Source of the DNA: Advenella incenata
GTDB taxonomy: Bacteria > Pseudomonadota > Gammaproteobacteria > Burkholderiales > Burkholderiaceae_B
Length of the DNA: 64,000 nt
NCBI RefSeq assembly: GCF_004217095.1
Contig: NZ_SHKO01000002.1
Location: 682,001 to 746,000 of the forward strand
Reading direction: 5' to 3'
Each line of letters begins with the position of its first letter. Position 1 is the first letter of the stretch. The position numbers and the translations under genes are program-made. Positions 16,757 through 25,836 of this stretch are shown here, in pieces. The notes under the pieces were generated by a model. That model made no database searches. It saw nothing but the letters and a program-made list of their open reading frames with translations, and was not told where the DNA came from.

Positions 16757-16835
16757 ATTATATAACGATTACTCAAAAAATATGTTGACGGCGTGTGACA
16801 CTTCAATTTAGGATTATATAACGATCATTCAAAAA
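16757..16835. promoter_or_regulatory. two 23-bp direct repeats, probable TetR operators
   Basis: Copies at 16757-16779 and 16813-16835 share 21 of 23 bases (ATTATATAACGAT, then TACT or CATT, then CAAAAA), 56 bp apart. Each contains an imperfect palindrome around AACGATCATT. One copy sits next to the tetR start, the other ends just before the SDR ribosome site, so a single repressor could shut both promoters. Confidence 0.65.
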
Positions 16836-16845
16836 GGAAATTGAT

Positions 16846-17616
16846 ATGTTGCAGCTTACAGGAAAAACAGCCCTGGTCACCGGCGGCTCCCGTGGTATTG
16901 GCGCAGCCATTGTGCGTCACCTGGCAAAGGAGGGCGCGAATGTTGCCTTTACCTATTCCAGCTCGAGCGAGGCGGCGCAAAAATTGGTCGCAGAGATTGA
17001 ATCGCTGAAAAGCACCTCTGGCGAGGCGTCCCCAGCCGCGCCTGTAACGCTGGCCTTGCAAGTGGACAGCCTTGACCCCATCGCAGTGCAAGAGGCTGTT
17101 TCTACGGTCTTTAAGCATTTCGGCAAGCTGGATATTCTGGTCAATAACGCGGGAATCTTTGAATTGAAGCCAACTGGGGAATTCACGCTGGACGATTACG
17201 AACGCCAGATGGGCGTGAATGCCCGTGCAGTCTTTGCCGCCATTCAGCGCGCCGCGCAGGTCATGACCGACGGTGGGCGCATCATCAATATCGGCAGCAG
17301 CCTGGCCGAACGGGTACCCAGCCCGGATATGTCGCTCTATGCCATGAGCAAGGCGGCAGTGTGGGGGCTGACCAAAGGCGCCGCGCGCGACCTGGGGCCG
17401 CGTGGCATCACGGTCAACATTATCCAGCCGGGTTCGACCGACACCGACATGAACCCGGCCAACAGCCCGCATGCTGACGGTCAACGCAGCCTGCGCGCCA
17501 TCTCCAGTTACAACACACCGGACGAGATTGCCGCCATGGCTGTGTATCTGGCCAGCGATGCGGCACGCTCGATTACCGGCGCCAGCCTGTTGATTGATGG
17601 CGGCGCAAATGTCTAA
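16846..17616 (+). CDS. SDR family NAD(P)-dependent oxidoreductase
   Basis: 256 residues. Cofactor motif TGGSRGIGAAI (TGxxxGIG) near residue 11, NNAG near 100, catalytic Ser in INIGSSLAERV near 150 and YAMSK (YxxxK) near 165, with the C-terminal SITGASLLIDGG typical of classical SDRs. AAAGGAAATTGAT precedes the ATG. The MFS gene overlaps its stop codon, so the two are one operon under the divergent TetR. Reductase or dehydrogenase on a small carbonyl or alcohol is all that can be said. Confidence 0.9.
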   Translation: MLQLTGKTALVTGGSRGIGAAIVRHLAKEGANVAFTYSSSSEAAQKLVAEIESLKSTSGEASPAAPVTLALQVDSLDPIAVQEAVSTVFKHFGKLDILVNNAGIFELKPTGEFTLDDYERQMGVNARAVFAAIQRAAQVMTDGGRIINIGSSLAERVPSPDMSLYAMSKAAVWGLTKGAARDLGPRGITVNIIQPGSTDTDMNPANSPHADGQRSLRAISSYNTPDEIAAMAVYLASDAARSITGASLLIDGGANV

Positions 17617-18823
17617 GATTCAAGAGCAACAAACCATGCCTGTGATTGTCTACTTCCTGGCGCTCGCTGTTTTTGCCCTGACCACCTCCGAGTTCATGGT
17701 GGCGGGCATGATGCCTTCGCTTGCACAGGCGCTGAATGTTTCGGTTCCTGAAGTTGGCTATCTGATTTCCTATTACGCGGCGGGCATGGTCATTGGCGGG
17801 CCGGTCTTGATGCTGGCGCTGCTGAACGTGCCGCGCAAGCGTGCACTGCTTGTACTTATCGGGGTCTATACGATTGGACAGTCGGTTGCTGCTGCGGCAA
17901 CCACATATGAAATCATGGTCGTGGGGCGCATATTGTGCGGCGTTGCTGCATCGGCCTGTTTCGGCCTGGCGCTGGCAATTTGCGCCCAAATGGTTGCGCC
18001 CGGCAAGGTGGCCCGCTCGGCCGCTATCGTTATCAGCGGCCTGATGTTTGCAACTGTGTTCGGCGTGCCGGCAGCCACTGCGCTGGAACAGGCGTTCGGC
18101 TGGCGCTTCGTATTCTGGCTGGTGGCCGCAATGACGGCAGCATCGGGCGTCTTGCTTGCCTTTACGTTACCAGCCTCGCGAATTGAACAGCGCACCAGTG
18201 CGCTGGCAGAATTGGTCTCGCTCAATAATGGCCGCCTATGGGCCGCATACGGCACCAGCGCTTTGATTATTGGTGCAACCTTTGCCGCGTTCAGCTATTT
18301 TTCCCCTATTCTGCTCAACGTGAGTGGGTATGACGCTTCAACCATTCCCTTGTTGCTCATGCTTTATGGTGCAGCAACCGTTATTGGCAATTTCATTGTG
18401 GGACGACTTGCCGATCGTCATGCTATGCAGGTTCTGTTCTGGGGCCAGATTGTCCTGACAGCAGCGCTCATTGCATTCGCGCTTTTCGGACAACTGCAGC
18501 CTGTCGCTCTGGGCGCCCTGATACTGATCGGGCTGACTGGTGTTGCACTGAACCCGGCCATGGTGGCACGCGTGATCAAGACCGCAAATGCAAGCCCGCT
18601 GGTGAATACCGTCCACGCTTCTGTGATTAATATCGGCTTGTTTGCGGGCTCGGCGCTGGGTGGATTGGGCATCAGCCTGGACTTTGGCATGCGTGCCCCG
18701 CTGTGGGTAGGTGCGGCGCTGGCGGTGGTCGGAGTGCTGAGTGTGGTGCCATTGGTGCTGAAAGAAAAGGCTGGTAGGCAGACCGTGAAAGTGGCGGGTG
18801 CGTTGCAGTCGGAGTGTGCATAG
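17609..18823 (+). CDS. MFS transporter, DHA1/AraJ-type exporter
   Basis: 404 residues from the ATG at 17609, which overlaps the SDR stop by eight bases and suggests translational coupling; an in-frame ATG at 17597 is an alternative. About twelve hydrophobic segments alternate with short loops, starting VIVYFLALAVFALTTSEFMV. AGMMPSLAQALNVSVPEVGY after helix 1 and the LCGVAASACFGLA segment are characteristic of the AraJ/PbuE drug:proton antiporter group. A TetR-controlled exporter next to an SDR suggests expulsion or detoxification of a small hydrophobic molecule. Confidence 0.9.
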   Translation: MSKIQEQQTMPVIVYFLALAVFALTTSEFMVAGMMPSLAQALNVSVPEVGYLISYYAAGMVIGGPVLMLALLNVPRKRALLVLIGVYTIGQSVAAAATTYEIMVVGRILCGVAASACFGLALAICAQMVAPGKVARSAAIVISGLMFATVFGVPAATALEQAFGWRFVFWLVAAMTAASGVLLAFTLPASRIEQRTSALAELVSLNNGRLWAAYGTSALIIGATFAAFSYFSPILLNVSGYDASTIPLLLMLYGAATVIGNFIVGRLADRHAMQVLFWGQIVLTAALIAFALFGQLQPVALGALILIGLTGVALNPAMVARVIKTANASPLVNTVHASVINIGLFAGSALGGLGISLDFGMRAPLWVGAALAVVGVLSVVPLVLKEKAGRQTVKVAGALQSECA

Positions 18824-18855
18824 ACAGTACCATTGTCTGGCTAATGAACGCAGAC

Positions 18856-19596
18856 CTACATCTCCCGCTTTGCATCCAGCAGCAATGAAAACCGGCCGCT
18901 TGGATGCAAAGTGATGCTGATCTCCACCACTTCGTCGTTATTGTCTATATACCGTCTAATCACTTTCAGGGCCGGGGCAGGAGAGGGCGCTTGCAGCACG
19001 GCCTCCAGCGCTTCCGGCAAAAGGATAGAGTCTATCTCCTGACTCACCGCCTTGAGCGTCACGTTAAATTCTTCCTCCAGTATTGCGCTGACCAATACAT
19101 CCGGCTTTGCTTTGACCCTGTCGGCCAGTAATGCCAGATCAAGACCGGTTAACACAACATAAATATCGGTCCACCCGATCGGCAATTTGTCCCCGGCCTT
19201 GCCATAGCGCATTGTGGATATTTTCAATGCATGCAGCCCCGGCTCCAGCCCCAGCGTTGCGGCCAGTTGTTTGTCCAGCACAATCTGTTCTATCGCCTGC
19301 ACCACTTTTTTATTCTCATTGCTAAACTGCACCAGATCGTTGATTGAGTCAAGCCGGTGCAGATACATGTTTTGCGGCAGCGCAGATTCTACGCGTGTGC
19401 CCAGTTTTTTGGTGCGACTGACAAATCCCTGGCGAGCCAGTTCCGCAATGGCCGATCTGATGGTTTGCCGGCTTGCACTGTACATAGCCGATAGCTCGAA
19501 TTCCGTCGGCAACAGACTGCCAATTCCGTATTTTCCGGAGGCAATGTCGTCTTTCAGGCTCAGCGCAATTTCGTTGTATTTGGTCAGTTTTTTCAT
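18856..19596 (-). CDS. GntR family regulator, HutC/UTRA subfamily
   Basis: 246 residues. The winged HTH is at about 5-70, with LPTEFELSAMYSASRQTIRS as the GntR signature; the UTRA ligand domain covers about 95-240 (LEPGLHALKISTMRYGKAGD near 135). HutC-type regulators bind small metabolites through UTRA. It is divergent from the lyase/Bug/fumarase operon at 19705, and two palindromes lie between them. Several polar residues at the C-terminus (HPSGRFSLLLDAKREM) are normal for the family. Confidence 0.9.
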   Translation of the reverse strand: MKKLTKYNEIALSLKDDIASGKYGIGSLLPTEFELSAMYSASRQTIRSAIAELARQGFVSRTKKLGTRVESALPQNMYLHRLDSINDLVQFSNENKKVVQAIEQIVLDKQLAATLGLEPGLHALKISTMRYGKAGDKLPIGWTDIYVVLTGLDLALLADRVKAKPDVLVSAILEEEFNVTLKAVSQEIDSILLPEALEAVLQAPSPAPALKVIRRYIDNNDEVVEISITLHPSGRFSLLLDAKREM

Positions 19597-19648
19597 GCTG
19601 GAAATTATACGGGCAATTCACCAGATGAGGGTTATTACCGATATTTAA

Positions 19649-19690
19649 TATGTACGTACATAATATATTATATTAATATGTTCGTACATA
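19649..19690. promoter_or_regulatory. two TATGTACGTACATA palindromes, probable GntR/UTRA operators
   Basis: TATGTACGTACATA at 19649-19662 is a perfect 14-bp palindrome; TATGTTCGTACATA at 19677-19690 is the same with one change, 28 bp downstream. Both lie in the 108-bp divergent region between the GntR/UTRA gene and the lyase operon, the second 14 bp before the lyase ATG. Confidence 0.65.
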
Positions 19691-19704
19691 ATGGAAATGA
19701 CCTC

Positions 19705-21066
19705 ATGCTGTCTGCCTCTGCATCCACTGTTTTTGATTCCCTGCTGTTTCGCGATACGTTTGGTACACCCGCCATGCGCAATGTGTTCTCGGATGCCAGC
19801 CTTATCCGCAAGTACATTACAGTTGAAATAGCCCTGGCAAAGGCCCAATCGCGCCTGAATGTGATTCCGGCAACGGCCGCGGCCGAAATCGAGGGCCAAA
19901 TAAAGTTTGAGCAACTCGATTTTGAACGACTTAAGCACGAAACGGAAAATGTGGGCTATCCCATACTGCCGCTGGTGACCCAGCTTGCAGAGCAATGCGA
20001 AGAAGCGGGCAAGTACATCCACTGGGGAGCGACCACCCAGGACATTATGGATACCGCTAATGCGCTGCAGATCAAGGAGGCGCTGGCTTTGGTGGAGGCG
20101 GATATTCGCGCGCTCAGGAAAATCCTGCAAGAATTGGCATCAACGTATAAAGACACCCCGATGGCAGGGCGCACGCACTTGCAACAGGCGCTTCCCATTA
20201 CGTTCGGCTATAAGTGTGCGATCTGGCTAGGCATGTTTGACCGGCACGAGCAGCGTTTGCGCGAACTGAAACCGCGTGTAGAGGTTGGCCAGCTTGCCGG
20301 GGCTGCCGGTACGCTTGCTTCGCTCGGCGATATGGGTCTGGAGGTGCAGGCTGAAATGATGCGGGAGCTTGGCCTGGGCATCCCGGTAACAACCTGGCAT
20401 GTGGCACGAGACAATTTTGCAGAAGCGCTTAATTTTCTTGCCCTGGTCACTGGCTCTTTGGGCAAGATCGCCCTGGACATCATGCTGATGGCATCGACCG
20501 AGTATGCAGAAGTGTATGAGCCCTTTGTTAAAGGACGCGGGGCAAGCAGCACCATGCCGCAGAAAAGAAACCCGATTTCAAGTGAAATTATGCTGGCCTG
20601 CGCCAAGGGTGTGCGACAGCATGCCGGGCTGATGCTCGATGCCATGGTCCAGGATTTTGAACGGGCTACCGGCCCCTGGCATGCAGAGTGGATCGCCATT
20701 CCTGAGAGCTTTTTGCTGACGGCAAGTGCGCTTGCCCAGGCCCGTTTCGCGCTGGGCGGGTTGGAAGTGGATGCGGCGCAAATGCAGAAGAACCTGGGTA
20801 TTTCCAAAGGCCTGATCGTGGCCGAGTCAGTCATGATGGCCTTGGCTGCCCATGTAGGAAAACACCAGGCCCATGAGGTTGTGTACGACGCCTGCCGCAA
20901 GGTCAACAGCGGCAGCCAGACGCTGGCCGACGTACTCATGCAAACACCGGCCGTCACGCAGCACTTATCTGACGAGCAAATCCAGGCATTGACCAACCCC
21001 GCCAATTACCTGGGCAAGGCACCGGAAATGGTCGCCCAAGCCCTGAACGCTTCAGCACGTATCTGA
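19705..21066 (+). CDS. fumarase/aspartase superfamily lyase (PcaB / adenylosuccinate lyase-like)
   Basis: 453 residues from the ATG at 19705 (GGAA eight bases before); a start at 19678 would lie within the operator. The superfamily signature SSTMPQKRNPISSE is near residue 285, TTQDIMDTANAL near 112 and AGRTHLQQALPITFG near 155 are the other two conserved regions. The catalytic serine sits in the first signature. Length and regions match 3-carboxy-cis,cis-muconate cycloisomerase and adenylosuccinate lyase. No protocatechuate pathway gene accompanies it. Most members release fumarate from a succinyl adduct, and a class I fumarase lies in the same operon, so cleavage of an imported N-succinyl or similar compound to fumarate is a reasonable guess. 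Confidence 0.85.
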   Translation: MLSASASTVFDSLLFRDTFGTPAMRNVFSDASLIRKYITVEIALAKAQSRLNVIPATAAAEIEGQIKFEQLDFERLKHETENVGYPILPLVTQLAEQCEEAGKYIHWGATTQDIMDTANALQIKEALALVEADIRALRKILQELASTYKDTPMAGRTHLQQALPITFGYKCAIWLGMFDRHEQRLRELKPRVEVGQLAGAAGTLASLGDMGLEVQAEMMRELGLGIPVTTWHVARDNFAEALNFLALVTGSLGKIALDIMLMASTEYAEVYEPFVKGRGASSTMPQKRNPISSEIMLACAKGVRQHAGLMLDAMVQDFERATGPWHAEWIAIPESFLLTASALAQARFALGGLEVDAAQMQKNLGISKGLIVAESVMMALAAHVGKHQAHEVVYDACRKVNSGSQTLADVLMQTPAVTQHLSDEQIQALTNPANYLGKAPEMVAQALNASARI

Positions 21067-21086
21067 ATGCCAACTAGGAATCCTTT

Positions 21087-22061
21087 ATGAAAACTACCTA
21101 TCTATTAATCACAACTGTGGCAGCATTGACTTGCGCCAACCCCTCTTTTGCCCAGTCCTATCCGGAGCGGCCAGTAACGTGGATTGTCCCCTTTGCCGCA
21201 GGCGGCCCGACCGATGGCATGGCGCGGATGGTTGCTGCTGAAGTATCAAAAGAGCTGAAGCAGCCCATCGTGGTTGAGAACGTCGGTGGTGCCGGCGGGC
21301 AAATTGGTGCAGCGAAGGCCTCGAACGCCAAGCCGGACGGTTATACCTTTTTGGTGGGCCATTTCGGTTATATGGCCGCAGCCCCTTCGTTGTACAAAAC
21401 AATGAAGTATGACCCTATCAAGGATTTTGACGCGGTCTTTCGCTTTCCCGACACGCCACTGGTGTTGCTGGTTGGCGCGGGTTCGAAATACAAGACGGTG
21501 GACGAGATGATCGCGTTTGCCAAGGCCAACCCGGGCAAGATCAATTTTGGCAATGCCGGTGTTGGCTCCAGCTCTCACCTGGTGGCCGAATTGTTTGCCG
21601 CCAAGGCAAAAATCAAGATCATGCAGATTTCGTACAAGGGAGCGGGGCCCGCGCTGAACGATGTGATGGGTGGGCAGGTTGACGCCATGTTCGATCAAAC
21701 CAATACCGCCTTGCCCCAGACCAAAGGAGACAAGATCCGGGCGCTGGCTTTGACTGCCTCGCGAATCATGCCGCAATTTCCCAATGTGCCCACAATTTCA
21801 AGCACGATGCCGGGTCTTGAAGCGTCAACCTGGTATGGTATTTATGCACCAAAGGGCACGCCGCGCGCCATGATCGATACCACGTATAAGGCCTATCAGA
21901 AGGTCATGCAGAACAAGGCCTTCACCGACAAAATGGAACAACAGGGAATCTTCCTGTTGCCAGAGGACGATTACGCGCCGGATGCGTTCCAGAAGTTCAC
22001 CCAGTCGGAAATCGGCAAATGGGCAGACGTTATCAAGCAAGCCGGCATCGAGCCTCAGTAA
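21087..22061 (+). CDS. Bug/TctC-family solute receptor
   Basis: 324 residues with a clear signal peptide (residues 1-22, ending NPSFAQS). Landmarks: YPERPVTWIVPFAAGGPTDG, VENVGGAGGQIGAAKA, PDGYTFLVG, ISYKGAGPALNDVMGGQ. It lies 20 bp after the lyase and five bases before the fumarase, so it is part of that operon, probably capturing the lyase substrate. Confidence 0.92.
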   Translation: MKTTYLLITTVAALTCANPSFAQSYPERPVTWIVPFAAGGPTDGMARMVAAEVSKELKQPIVVENVGGAGGQIGAAKASNAKPDGYTFLVGHFGYMAAAPSLYKTMKYDPIKDFDAVFRFPDTPLVLLVGAGSKYKTVDEMIAFAKANPGKINFGNAGVGSSSHLVAELFAAKAKIKIMQISYKGAGPALNDVMGGQVDAMFDQTNTALPQTKGDKIRALALTASRIMPQFPNVPTISSTMPGLEASTWYGIYAPKGTPRAMIDTTYKAYQKVMQNKAFTDKMEQQGIFLLPEDDYAPDAFQKFTQSEIGKWADVIKQAGIEPQ

Positions 22062-22065
22062 AAAA

Positions 22066-23580
22066 ATGAATACCATACGCCTGGAAGACCTGGAAAAAAG
22101 TATTGCCAGCGCATTGCAATATGTCAGTCATCATCATCCGCCTGACTACGTTCGTGCCCTGAAGCAGGCCTATATTGAAGAAGACAACCGCTATGCAAAA
22201 AACGCCATTTTGCAGATTCTGATCAATAGCAAGCTGAGTGCGTCGGCCAGGCGGCCGATCTGCCAGGACACGGGTATTGCACATGTATTCCTGCAAATCG
22301 GCATGGATGTGCGTTTTTCATCCGACGCGCAGCCCATGCCGTCATTGCAGGAAGTGGCCGACAATGCGGTTATTGCAGCTTACACCCACCCAGACAATCC
22401 CTTGCGGGCGACCACGGTGGGCGAGCCGCTGGGTGCGCGCAAAAATACGGGCAATAACGCGCCGGCAGTGCTGCATATCACCATGTGTCGGGGCGACGCC
22501 TTGCGCGTTACCGTGAGCGCCAAGGGGGGCGGGGGCGACGTCAAGGCCCGGTTTGCCATGTTGAACCCGAACGAATCCGTAGAGGACTGGGTGCTGGAAC
22601 AAATGCCGACACTGGGCGCGGGCTGGTGCCCGCCCGGCGTATTGGGCATTGGCCTGGGCGGCAGCCCTGAGCAGGCGATGCAAATGGCCAAGGAGTCGCT
22701 GCACCAGCCCATTGATATTCAGCAACTGAAGCACAAGAGCACGCTTGATGATTACGAACGCTTGCGGCTCTCGCTATACGAGCGTATCAATAACGAACTG
22801 AATATCGGTGCCCAGGGGTTAGGTGGCAAGTCCACGGTGCTGGATATCAAACTGCGCCATGCACCGTGCCATGCCGCCATGCTTCCCGTTGCCATTGTTC
22901 CCAATTGCGCCGCCACTCGCTATATGACATTTGAATTGGATGGAAGCGGGGCGGCGTGTCTGCCGGTTCATGACGAAAGCCTGTGGGCGGATATTCCGGA
23001 TACGGTCAATGTCGCCGAGTCTATTGCTGTCAATCTGGATACGCTGACCAAAGAAGAGGTGAGAAGCTGGAGGGCAGGGGACATGTTGCTGCTATCGGGC
23101 AAAATGCTCACGGCGCGCGATGCTGCGCATAAACGTATTGCGAATTTGCTGCATCACAACCAGCCTCTGCCTGTGTCATTGAGCGGGCGTGCTGTTTACT
23201 ATGTGGGGCCCGTAGATGCCACCGGCGATGAAGTGGTGGGACCGGCCGGCCCGACGACGTCCAACCGCATGGATGCCTATCTGGAAGACTTCATCGAAAA
23301 GGCGGGGCTGCTCATTTCAATTGGCAAGGCCGAACGTAGCAGGCAGGCCATTGACGTGATCAAAAAGACTGGCACTGCTTATTTGAGCGCGGTAGGCGGC
23401 GCAGCGTACCTGATCGCCAAAACCATTACACGTTCTCGTGTTGTTGCTTTCGAGGACCTTGGCATGGAAGCCATTTATGAGTTTGAAGTCCGCGACTTTC
23501 CGGCGACGGTTGCCATAGATAGTACGGGCGATTATATACACAAGGGGGTTGTGCCGATTATTCCGATGATCCAAGAGTAA
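22066..23580 (+). CDS. class I (iron-sulfur) fumarate hydratase
   Basis: 504 residues from the ATG at 22066. The alpha part carries ICQDTGIAHVF near residue 65 and VPNCAATRYM near 275, supplying cysteine ligands of the 4Fe-4S cluster, with GWCPPGVLGIGLGGS between. The beta part starts near 345 and includes GPVDATGDEVVGPAGPTTSNRM and SRVVAFEDLGMEAIYEFEV. The two-domain chain is normal for the fused class I form. The enzyme hydrates fumarate to L-malate; relatives act on L-tartrate or mesaconate. It closes the lyase-Bug operon and would pass the released fumarate to the TCA cycle. Spacing to the Bug gene is five bases. Confidence 0.9.
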   Translation: MNTIRLEDLEKSIASALQYVSHHHPPDYVRALKQAYIEEDNRYAKNAILQILINSKLSASARRPICQDTGIAHVFLQIGMDVRFSSDAQPMPSLQEVADNAVIAAYTHPDNPLRATTVGEPLGARKNTGNNAPAVLHITMCRGDALRVTVSAKGGGGDVKARFAMLNPNESVEDWVLEQMPTLGAGWCPPGVLGIGLGGSPEQAMQMAKESLHQPIDIQQLKHKSTLDDYERLRLSLYERINNELNIGAQGLGGKSTVLDIKLRHAPCHAAMLPVAIVPNCAATRYMTFELDGSGAACLPVHDESLWADIPDTVNVAESIAVNLDTLTKEEVRSWRAGDMLLLSGKMLTARDAAHKRIANLLHHNQPLPVSLSGRAVYYVGPVDATGDEVVGPAGPTTSNRMDAYLEDFIEKAGLLISIGKAERSRQAIDVIKKTGTAYLSAVGGAAYLIAKTITRSRVVAFEDLGMEAIYEFEVRDFPATVAIDSTGDYIHKGVVPIIPMIQE

Positions 23581-23770
23581 GTTGCCGAAGAGAAACACAC
23601 GTTATGCACTTGAAGATCAGGAGCTTGATTGATTTCTGTACTTGGCCTCAAGGCGATCAAGCACTTCGCTCGCATCTTTTTCATCACCGCTTTGCATGCC
23701 AGTGGCGATAGAGTGGCGATTTTTGCCATGTTGCTCATGGTCTTACGATTGCGCCATACCGGCATGGCTG

Positions 23771-24682
23771 TTACGCGGGCGTGGCCCCCAGTTCGCTGGC
23801 TTTGGCCTTGGTCTGCTTGCGGATCAGGGAGATCAGGGCCATGCTGGCTGGCGTCTGAACGTGCCTGTCCATAAACAGCAGGCCATGGGTACGGATGGGT
23901 GTCGGCCCCTCTAGCGGAATGACGCGCAGGGGCTTATTATGTTCCGCCACGGCGCTAGGCGCGGCGATAAAGCCGACGTTGTCACGCATAACCAGGCCCA
24001 GCATGGCCGGGATCGTATTCATTTCGGCAACAATATTGGGTTGGGCGCCAGCGGCGTTAAAACACTCATCAAGCAGGCGGCGCGTTGAAAAGCTTGATGG
24101 TAATAAAACCAGCGATTCTCGATGCAGCTCAGCAATACGCAAGCGCTTGCGCTTGGCCAGCGGATGGGTCTTTGCCACGATCAGGGCCAGCTCCTCATTA
24201 AACAACGGCTCAAAGCGTATCTCCTTTTGCAGTTCAGGGCGATAGCCGATACCCACATCCAGTTGTTCTGCCTTCAGGCCATCCGTGATGGCGTCCCCCG
24301 ATAATTCCTCAATGACGATCTTGACCGTCGGATTGTGCTTCAGAAACAGGGCAATGCAGTCTGGCAGGAACCCCAGGTTGAATGTATGTGTTGTGCCTAT
24401 ACGCACCGTACCGGTCATGGGGGCAACCGTTTGCTTTAACTCACTCAGGCCCTGGTCAATGACAGTCAGGGCGCGAGCAGCATAGATCAGGAACGATTCA
24501 CCAGCTTCGGTCAGTACCACGCGCTTGCTACTGCGATCGAACAAATGCTGGCCAATTTCTTCCTCCAACTGGCGGATCTGGTGCGACAGCGTGGACTGGG
24601 TCACATGAACGCGTTCAGCCGCACGCGTGAAGTTCAGCGAGCTTGCCAGGGCGATGAAATATCGTAAGTGTCTGAGTTCCAT
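23771..24682 (-). CDS. LysR family transcriptional regulator
   Basis: 303 residues from MELRHLRYF; an ATG at 24706 would begin within the ATCGAT repeat. HTH at residues 1-60 (SLNFTRAAERVHVTQSTLSH), effector domain from about 90 (VRIGTTHTFNLGFLPDCIA). The form is close to CynR/CbbR-like regulators. It is divergent from the Bug gene at 24828 and the maleylacetate reductase operon, which are probably its targets. Confidence 0.92.
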   Translation of the reverse strand: MELRHLRYFIALASSLNFTRAAERVHVTQSTLSHQIRQLEEEIGQHLFDRSSKRVVLTEAGESFLIYAARALTVIDQGLSELKQTVAPMTGTVRIGTTHTFNLGFLPDCIALFLKHNPTVKIVIEELSGDAITDGLKAEQLDVGIGYRPELQKEIRFEPLFNEELALIVAKTHPLAKRKRLRIAELHRESLVLLPSSFSTRRLLDECFNAAGAQPNIVAEMNTIPAMLGLVMRDNVGFIAAPSAVAEHNKPLRVIPLEGPTPIRTHGLLFMDRHVQTPASMALISLIRKQTKAKASELGATPA

Positions 24683-24695
24683 AGGTATTCTATCT

Positions 24696-24710
24696 ATCGA
24701 TAACATCGAT
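24696..24710. promoter_or_regulatory. ATCGAT-N3-ATCGAT repeat, candidate LysR site
   Basis: ATCGAT at 24696-24701 and 24705-24710 separated by AAC lie 14 bp upstream of the lysR start in the divergent promoter region. Because each unit is itself a palindrome the site is both a direct and an inverted repeat. Confidence 0.4.
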
Positions 24711-24827
24711 CATATCAGACGAAAACAATCATTTCTATCTTTTCATCAGGTCAGCTAGACTTGATCGTGCAATAAGTCATATACCAATAATCAATACAGT
24801 GCGAAAAGCACTACACAGGACGAGACA

Positions 24828-25832
24828 ATGATAAATTTTTTTAAGAATGCGCGAGATAGTCGCGCTGTGCGACGCCTGCTTGTCACACTGGTTTGTGTGC
24901 CCTTGTTATGTGCGGTGGCCACAGCCCAGTCCGAGGAATACCCCTCCAAAGCGGTACGCATGGTCGTGCCATTTGGCCCGGGCACAACGACCGACACGAT
25001 TGCCAGGCTGGTTTCCGACAGAATGTCCAAAGCACTGGGGCAGTCGATCATTATCGAGAACAAGGCCGGTGCGGGCGGAACGATCGGGACCGCGCAGGTG
25101 AGCCGAAGTGCGCCAGATGGCTATACGATCATCATGGGTACGGTAGGCACGCACGCGATCAACAAAGAACTGTACTCAAAGCGTGGCTACGATCCCGAGA
25201 AGGATTTCGAGCCCATCGCTTTTGTTGGACAAACCCCTACCATTCTGGTGGTAGGTGGAAAATCTCCGTATCACTCGGTCGAAGATCTGGGAAAGGCAGC
25301 GGCAACGCCTCCGGGGATAACGTTTTCTTCGGCGGGCAGTGGTACGTCGGGACATCTTGCCGGTGAATTGCTGAAAGACCGGTTGGGCGGCACGATGCTG
25401 CATGTGCCCTACAAGGAAGGGAGTATGGCTTTGCAGGATGTGATGTCCGGACAAGTGCAGTTCATGTTCTATCACCCCGCCGCGGTATTGTCACATGTGA
25501 AGGCAGGCAAGTTGCGCGCTATTGGCGTCTCAAGCAGCCAGCGCAGCAGCGCAGCCCCTGATGTAGCCAGTATTGCAGAGCAGACCAAAAGCGAGTTCGA
25601 TCTGGTGGCGTGGTTCATGATGTACGCTCCGGCAGGTACGCCAGCGCCGGTCATGGCCAAGCTGAAAGAGGCCGCTGACGTAGCGCTGGCTGATCCCGAT
25701 CTGGCGGCAAAGCTCAAGACACAGGGCGTTGAGCCAGGCGGAGAGTCAACCCGGGATTTGGCCAGGTTCGAAGCGGCTGAAATCGACAAGTGGGCTGAGC
25801 TGGTGAAAAAATCCGGTGCAAAGGTCAACTGA
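24828..25832 (+). CDS. Bug/TctC-family solute receptor
   Basis: 334 residues. The N-terminus (MINFFKNARDSRAVRRLLVT then a hydrophobic VCVPLLCAVATAQS) is a long signal peptide cleaved near residue 36. Landmarks: YPSKAVRMVVPFGPGTTTDT, ENKAGAGGTIGTAQVS, PDGYTIIMG, VPYKEGSMALQDVMSGQ. It heads the operon with maleylacetate reductase, starting four bases before that gene. Confidence 0.92.
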   Translation: MINFFKNARDSRAVRRLLVTLVCVPLLCAVATAQSEEYPSKAVRMVVPFGPGTTTDTIARLVSDRMSKALGQSIIIENKAGAGGTIGTAQVSRSAPDGYTIIMGTVGTHAINKELYSKRGYDPEKDFEPIAFVGQTPTILVVGGKSPYHSVEDLGKAAATPPGITFSSAGSGTSGHLAGELLKDRLGGTMLHVPYKEGSMALQDVMSGQVQFMFYHPAAVLSHVKAGKLRAIGVSSSQRSSAAPDVASIAEQTKSEFDLVAWFMMYAPAGTPAPVMAKLKEAADVALADPDLAAKLKTQGVEPGGESTRDLARFEAAEIDKWAELVKKSGAKVN

Positions 25833-25836
25833 CGTG

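Noticed and set aside
20208-21005. 265-codon reverse-strand frame in the lyase gene
   Set aside because: Shadow of a conserved superfamily enzyme; Ser/Ala-rich artefactual composition.
19705-21066. Firm assignment as pcaB or purB
   Set aside because: No protocatechuate or purine genes adjoin, and the superfamily signature alone does not define the substrate.
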